Assembly: GCA_054661495.1 (NCBI GenBank)
Contig: BAAFSQ010000158.1
Span: 1-22,817 of the forward strand
DNA length: 22,817 nt
Origin: Zygophlyctis sp. KS116
Taxonomy: Eukaryota; Chytridiomycota
Direction of reading: 5' to 3'
The notes beneath the pieces are model-generated. The model worked only from the letters and a program-made list of their open reading frames with translations. It searched no databases and had not been told where the DNA came from. The position numbers and the translations under genes were made by a program. Each line of letters opens with the position of its first letter. Position 1 is the stretch's first letter. Shown in pieces: positions 18,983 through 22,817 of the stretch.

Positions 18983-20848
18983 ATGTCCGATGAAGGAGAC
19001 AATAGTCCGGTTAATGACTCAAATGATGAATTAACAACATATGCTACAATGACTCCAAATGTATTATCACCTACTGGCTCCAAAAATGCTCTTCATGCTG
19101 AACTGGATCTCAATCGCTCGCTAGCTCTTGGACCAAAGTCGCCAATAAAGAAGAAGAGTCTTCCGGCTGGGAGAAGACTTCAAGATATTGATCCCAATCT
19201 CTCAGGATCCATTGATTTTTCTGGAGATTCAAAGCCTAAGATTTTGCATCATAGAGTTGATGATCTCTCGGCGTTGGAAGAGAGCTATGAAATCGGTAAA
19301 AAATTAGGACAGTAATTCATTTATTTTATACTAAATTAAGAGGTGCATTTGGTACAGTGAGGGTTATCGAACACAAAGCCAGTCATGAGAGCTTTGCTTG
19401 TAAATGCATAAAGAAAAGATTTGGATCGACATCATTATATGAGCAATTGCAAAAAGAATTGGTTATAATGAAAAAGGTTAAGCATCCAAATATTGTTCAG
19501 CTATACGAGGTTTACGAAACACCAAAGAAGATGTTTATGATCATGGAATGGTGATTTTTTAAAAGTGTTAATTCTTCAGTTGTAGAGGGGGCGAGCTTGT
19601 ACAGAAAATCAGAAATAGGAGATATTGTACTGAAGAAGAAACAAGGATAATTATAAGAAAATTAACGGATGTCATTGGATATCTTCATGATCATGGAGTT
19701 GTTCACAGAGATATTAAAGTATGATTCAAAATTAATTCTGATTTTAGCCTGAAAATATTCTCCTCTCGACTCTAGACGAAAATGATGAATTTAACATTAA
19801 AGTATCAGATTTTGGACTTGCGACATTCAGTGATACTTGTACAATGATGGAAAATGTGGCAGGAACTCCGATGTATATGGCTCCTGAAATTGTTAAAAAT
19901 TTGGGATATTCTGGTCAATGTGATATTTGGAGTATGGGGGTTATGATGTATTTACTGTACGTAATATTTTGAAACTTAAAATAGCTTGTGTGGATACAGA
20001 AAAGATGTAGAATTCAAACTTCATAAGTATATTGCTAATGGCTTAATCGAGTTTCCGGATGAACTATTCAAAGATATATCTCCAGAAGGTAAATTAGAGT
20101 CTAACTCATTTAAGCAATTAATTTATGCGAGCACATGCTTAAATTTGATCCAGCAAAACGTTTAACCGCAAGAGAAATCCAAGGCCACCCATGGATTACT
20201 GGTGATGCAAAAGTCTCATCCATTAAGCCGAATGTACTAGATCTAATGCGATCATATAATGCCGAGAGAAGATTGAAAAAAATTCTAATAACAGTATTAG
20301 CATCAATTAGATTTATGTCTGTTCTAATCAAAGACAGACCCCGACAGGTTCTTGGGTCATCAACGTTTGTAAGTTTCTTATCTCTGGAGGATTCGGGCAA
20401 CACCTCCAACTCATCATTGACAAAAGGGCCATCCAGCCAAAAGGGCTCTCTTCTGCTAAAAAAGACTGAATCTGGTACCAAAACACCCACACATTCAGAA
20501 AAGTCTAAAGTATCAACCAAAAGAGAATCTAAAATCAAGACAACTGAAGAAGAGTCAAAAATTAACAGACACAAGAGCGTAAAGGAAAACCAGCTCTCTT
20601 CTAATCTTAATAGAAAATCCATTGATAAAATAGCAGAAAAACTAGAGAATAAATCAAAATCTAATCGACCTAAAAGATCTTCAAAGGATTTAAATGAAGC
20701 TCGAACACCTCCTCTACCAAAATTGGGCATACCACATTTACCAACATCTTCTGCTACCATATCCACAGTCAAATCACCATCTAACCGTACGAGGAATACA
20801 CCTGGAAAATCCAATGATCTGGGACCAAAAATAGGGGAACTCAAATAA
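18983..20848 (+). CDS. CAMK-type Ser/Thr kinase, STK33-like
   Basis: Six exons, 18983-19311, 19341-19550, 19580-19718, 19748-19956, 19985-20088 and 20115-20848, with introns of 29, 29, 29, 28 and 26 nt, give 574 residues. The kinase core has GQGAFGTV (restored by the first splice), the Lys of FACKCIKK (131), Asp 224 in HRDIKPEN, SDFGL (Asp 247), GTPMYMAPE, CDIWSMGVMMYLL, and the closing Arg in FDPAKRLTAREI. The sequence after the core, WITGDAKVSSIKPNVLDLM, and ETPKKMFMIME in lobe 1 resemble animal STK33 more than CaMKI or Chk2, as I recall them. STK33 is linked to sperm flagellum assembly, so a zoospore role is possible. A tail of about 220 residues is Lys/Ser-rich and looks disordered; no FHA or Ca-calmodulin site is obvious. 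All catalytic residues are present. Two acceptors are AAG instead of TAG. Confidence 0.88.
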
Positions 20849-21041
20849 GCAAGTCTTATCAAATTATCTATTGAGCTTCAATTAACTCCTTAACTTCTCA
20901 AATAGAGAACCTACTATATTAGTATTTAAAATAGATATTTGTCAGACGTGCAACATTTTGATTCCGGATGCGGTCATTTCCACTCAAATATTCGGAAGAG
21001 GGAGACCCACGATCATCATTCAAATATTTAAGTACATACCT
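20849..21041. other. Convergent intergenic spacer
   Basis: The 193 nt between the kinase stop and the eS12 stop contain no open frame that I can support. A GTATGT sequence on the minus strand (about 21040-21030), just after the eS12 stop, looks like a strong splice donor, but no acceptor within the usual 24-34 nt adds coding sequence. Confidence 0.4.
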
Positions 21042-21464
21042 TTACTGGCTCTTAAAATGTTCCATGAGAACATTCATGGCTTCTGAATCCTGTCCAAAAT
21101 CTTTGACCACTACACAAGAAGCACCAACAACCTTTTTAGATTCACCTTCACGATCAATTTTGCAAAGTCCGGACCATTCTCCCAACTGTTTTGCATCAGA
21201 AACCTTGATGAGATTAATTTTGTGTTCCGCACAAAGAGCTTCAACAAGTTTAACATATTCGGCTTCATTGCATGATTCAGCCAAGACAGCTAATTGTGCT
21301 TTACGACTATCCAAAGCCTTGACAGATTCCCGAATTCCTCTGGCCAAGCCATCATGAACAAGGGCAGTCTTTAAGACTTGCTGAAGAGCTTCTTCAACGG
21401 TCATTGCACCCTTTACAATTGCTTCGGGGGCGACTTCTACAACTTCAACATCTCCATCTGTCAT
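21042..21464 (-). CDS. RPS12: 40S ribosomal protein eS12
   Basis: An intronless gene of 140 residues, the usual length of eS12. It is a structural protein of the small ribosomal subunit (head/beak region), from the L7Ae/L30e fold family. Visible: an acidic N-terminus ([14 protein letters not shown]), then [37 protein letters not shown], the core [31 protein letters not shown], then [14 protein letters not shown] and SCVVVKDFG, all typical of the family. The stop is TAA after HFKSQ. Codon use is clearly enriched in GC-ending codons compared with neighbours, as expected for a highly expressed gene. It is divergently placed from the Reeler gene, with 203 nt between the two ATGs. Absence of an intron is notable, since ribosomal protein genes in many fungi carry one. 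Confidence 0.96.
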   Translation of the reverse strand: MTDGDVEVVEVAPEAIVKGAMTVEEALQQVLKTALVHDGLARGIRESVKALDSRKAQLAVLAESCNEAEYVKLVEALCAEHKINLIKVSDAKQLGEWSGLCKIDREGESKKVVGASCVVVKDFGQDSEAMNVLMEHFKSQ

Positions 21465-21667
21465 TTGACTTCTTCAATGTTTTTTTACTACCCTAAGTTT
21501 TTTTTGTGGCGAAATCAATTCAGAGGAACCTGACTACCCCTAGAACAGCCACTTCTAATGCAACTGAAAGAGTTTGTCCAGAGATATATTCTCTACTGAA
21601 ATCCCGATTCTTTTTCTTTGGGCCGCTTTGCCGCTATAAATTGTGGCACCCCTGTGGCTCTTTAAAA
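21465..21667. promoter_or_regulatory. Divergent promoter, eS12 / Reeler protein
   Basis: These 203 nt hold both promoters. A TATAAA element at 21635-21640 lies about 28 nt before the Reeler ATG, so transcription starting the usual distance downstream would give an almost leaderless mRNA. The minus-strand side near eS12 has poly-T/A tracts. The reading frame is open upstream of the Reeler ATG, but it contains no ATG. Confidence 0.5.
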
Positions 21668-22456
21668 ATGTTGTCAAAGTCAATCATCATCTCAATCATT
21701 GCTACCTTAACTTATGCTTTACCTTCTGGATCTCCATACTGTCAAATAGATGACTCAAACCGGCCTAGTTTTGAGTCTAACCATGGTAAAGAAAGCGCTT
21801 CTCCAGTCTTTGAAGCCCAATTCACTTCTGGAAATGGGGCATATAAGATAAATTTATCTAAAAAGGAAACTCCTATTCATGGCGTATTGCTATATGTTGT
21901 TGGATCAGATAAGAACAAACATCTCGGACAATTCACTCAAAAAACTGGATTTAAGTTTGTTACTGATTGTACTGGAGGTTCTGGATCAACATTAACTCAT
22001 GAGAACTCTGGGGCTAAACAAGATACAGAATTCATTTGGACGCCGGGACCAAACGATAGCGGTCCATTCACATTACATGCAGTTGTTACTGGCGATAAAA
22101 TGCCATGGCAAATTCTTACTGTAAATGCTGATCAAGGGAATGGTGGCTCTCAGACTGGTGCTGCGCCAACAGACGAATCAGTTCCAAAAGACCTTTATGG
22201 TGAATTACCAATTTTTGGAAACATAAAAGCCCAGGAAACTGAAAGTGCTGAACCTATATCAACAACGACACACAATACCTTAAAACCAACAATTGCTTCT
22301 AAAACAGCTAAAGCAACGCAACTGCCAGCTGCTTCAGATGATCCTTACTATTCTCAAACAGCAGCAGGAAATATTTCCTTGAGTGGAGTTAAATCCAAAG
22401 AGCGAGTCTTCTTATACTCATTTTCTGCTTTAGTATTGGCTGGAATTCTGATTTAA
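21668..22456 (+). CDS. Secreted Reeler-domain protein, probably GPI-anchored
   Basis: A single exon of 262 residues from the first in-frame ATG. The N-terminus MLSKSIIISIIATLTYALP is a signal peptide, likely cut after TYA. Residues about 25-165 fit the Reeler domain found in reelin, ferric-chelate reductase-like and defence proteins: a Cys start (PYCQ), an HG at SNHGKESASP, strands around GAYKINLSKKETPIHGVLLYVVG, a second Cys in TDCTGG, then EFIWTPGPNDSGPFTLHAVV and the closing Trp of MPWQI. A Ser/Thr/Pro-rich stem follows (PISTTTHNTLKPTIASKTAK), likely O-glycosylated. The C-terminus ends in a hydrophobic tail (VFLYSFSALVLAGILI) after a short polar spacer, the pattern of a GPI-attachment signal. 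A cell-surface or zoospore-coat role is inference. The open frame extends upstream but lacks an ATG before 21668. Confidence 0.8.
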   Translation: MLSKSIIISIIATLTYALPSGSPYCQIDDSNRPSFESNHGKESASPVFEAQFTSGNGAYKINLSKKETPIHGVLLYVVGSDKNKHLGQFTQKTGFKFVTDCTGGSGSTLTHENSGAKQDTEFIWTPGPNDSGPFTLHAVVTGDKMPWQILTVNADQGNGGSQTGAAPTDESVPKDLYGELPIFGNIKAQETESAEPISTTTHNTLKPTIASKTAKATQLPAASDDPYYSQTAAGNISLSGVKSKERVFLYSFSALVLAGILI

Positions 22457-22817
22457 ATAAGTTTAGCAGGAAAATATCCAATAAATGGCCACAGTACCAT
22501 TTTCTCATTTTGAATATTCAACATGTGGAAAAACCTTTTTTTTATTAGGCAATTACAACATCTAAAAATCCACTTTTTAAATGTACATTCCAGGAAAACT
22601 TTGATTGAGATATAACAATTTAATGACAAAAATTCTGAAAACAATTCAACATGTGAAGTTTACCTGCAAAATAAATTCATTCTTGGCAAATATCTGCTTA
22701 ATAATCTCTATTTGAAGCCAATCCTCTTTGGATATGAGAGCATTCATCGACTATATTCTCAGCAACTAACTAAATAAGCATAATTCACAACTGTTAGGAA
22801 TTTATTCATAAATAACC
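22457..22817 (-). other. AT-rich right edge with a possible 3' gene fragment
   Basis: This 361 nt stretch has no clear gene. On the minus strand, 22747-22664 reads as 28 codons beginning MNALISKEDWLQIEIIKQIF and ending before a GTAAAC donor. A 29 nt intron candidate (22663-22635, ending TTTTCAG) leads to four codons and TAA at 22622-22620. This matches the intron size and style of the window and could be the last exons of a gene entering from the right, with an earlier splice near 22750-22770 that I cannot fix. The protein is not recognised. The rest (22457-22619) looks like 3' untranslated or spacer sequence. Confidence 0.28.

Noticed and set aside
19551-19585. Use of the TAG at 19583-19585 as acceptor for the second kinase intron
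   Set aside because: It would create TGA at the junction. The CAG at 19577-19579 gives MECCRGGELV, which fits the kinase hinge.
20110-20862. Long open frame on the minus strand opposite the kinase tail (250 codons)
   Set aside because: It is antisense to the kinase end whose catalytic motifs are clear, and its composition (Leu/Ser/Asp-rich) is what the Lys/Ser-rich tail gives when read backwards.
21506-21667. N-terminal extension of the Reeler protein
   Set aside because: The frame is open but has no ATG before 21668, and the signal peptide begins exactly at that ATG.
1-22817. Mobile elements, tRNA, rRNA, CRISPR arrays or bacterial-style operons
   Set aside because: No transposase, reverse transcriptase, terminal inverted repeats, cloverleaf-like gene or spaced repeat array was seen on either strand.

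Overview
This window is nuclear DNA of a eukaryote with a compact, AT-rich genome. It holds 14 complete protein genes, one gene cut by the left edge, and a doubtful fragment at the right edge. Ten of these genes are interrupted, by 34 introns in total. Every intron I could place by restoring a reading frame and, mostly, a conserved domain is 24 to 34 nt long (mean about 27.5), with GT at the start and nearly always TAG at the end. Intergenic spaces run from 14 to about 230 nt. The gene set (GPI10/PIGB, a Crb2/Rad9/53BP1-like checkpoint protein, the fungal and plant type 21 kDa complex I subunit, a bHLH-zip factor, a GPI-anchored Reeler protein, an STK33-like kinase) suggests an early-diverging, perhaps zoosporic, fungus or a close relative. 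This placement is inference. Keeping a nuclear complex I subunit argues against Rozella allomycis and Microsporidia, which lost complex I.

Layout. 1-1112 (+): tandem B-box zinc-finger protein, 5' end missing. 1293-6886 (-): a co-oriented block read right to left as long-chain acyl-CoA synthetase, an unrecognised 590-residue protein, and GPI mannosyltransferase III. A 231 bp divergent promoter (6887-7117) leads into a head-to-tail (+) block at 7118-13437: ATP synthase subunit d, Crb2/53BP1-like protein, the DEAD-box spliceosomal helicase Prp5/DDX46, and a bHLH factor, with only 21-45 nt between stop and next start. 13523-14218 (-): ankyrin-like protein. 14423-16582 (+): acidic Ser-rich, possibly nucleolar protein, then the complex I subunit. 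16597-18787 (-): a fused HutD and succinylglutamate desuccinylase/aspartoacylase protein. 18983-20848 (+): CAMK-type kinase close to STK33. 21042-21464 (-): ribosomal protein eS12. 21668-22456 (+): secreted Reeler protein.

Most genes are unrelated housekeeping genes packed tightly; I see no cluster with one shared function, no mobile element, tRNA, rRNA or CRISPR. The most notable points are the uniform ultrashort introns, the HutD/N-acyl-amino-acid hydrolase fusion (a plausible link through N-formylglutamate), a GATA-like zinc knuckle at the front of the Crb2-like protein, and a Prp5 whose SF3B1-contact motif DPLD reads DALE. Exon limits were derived by hand from frame continuity and protein similarity recalled from memory; no alignment or RNA evidence was available.
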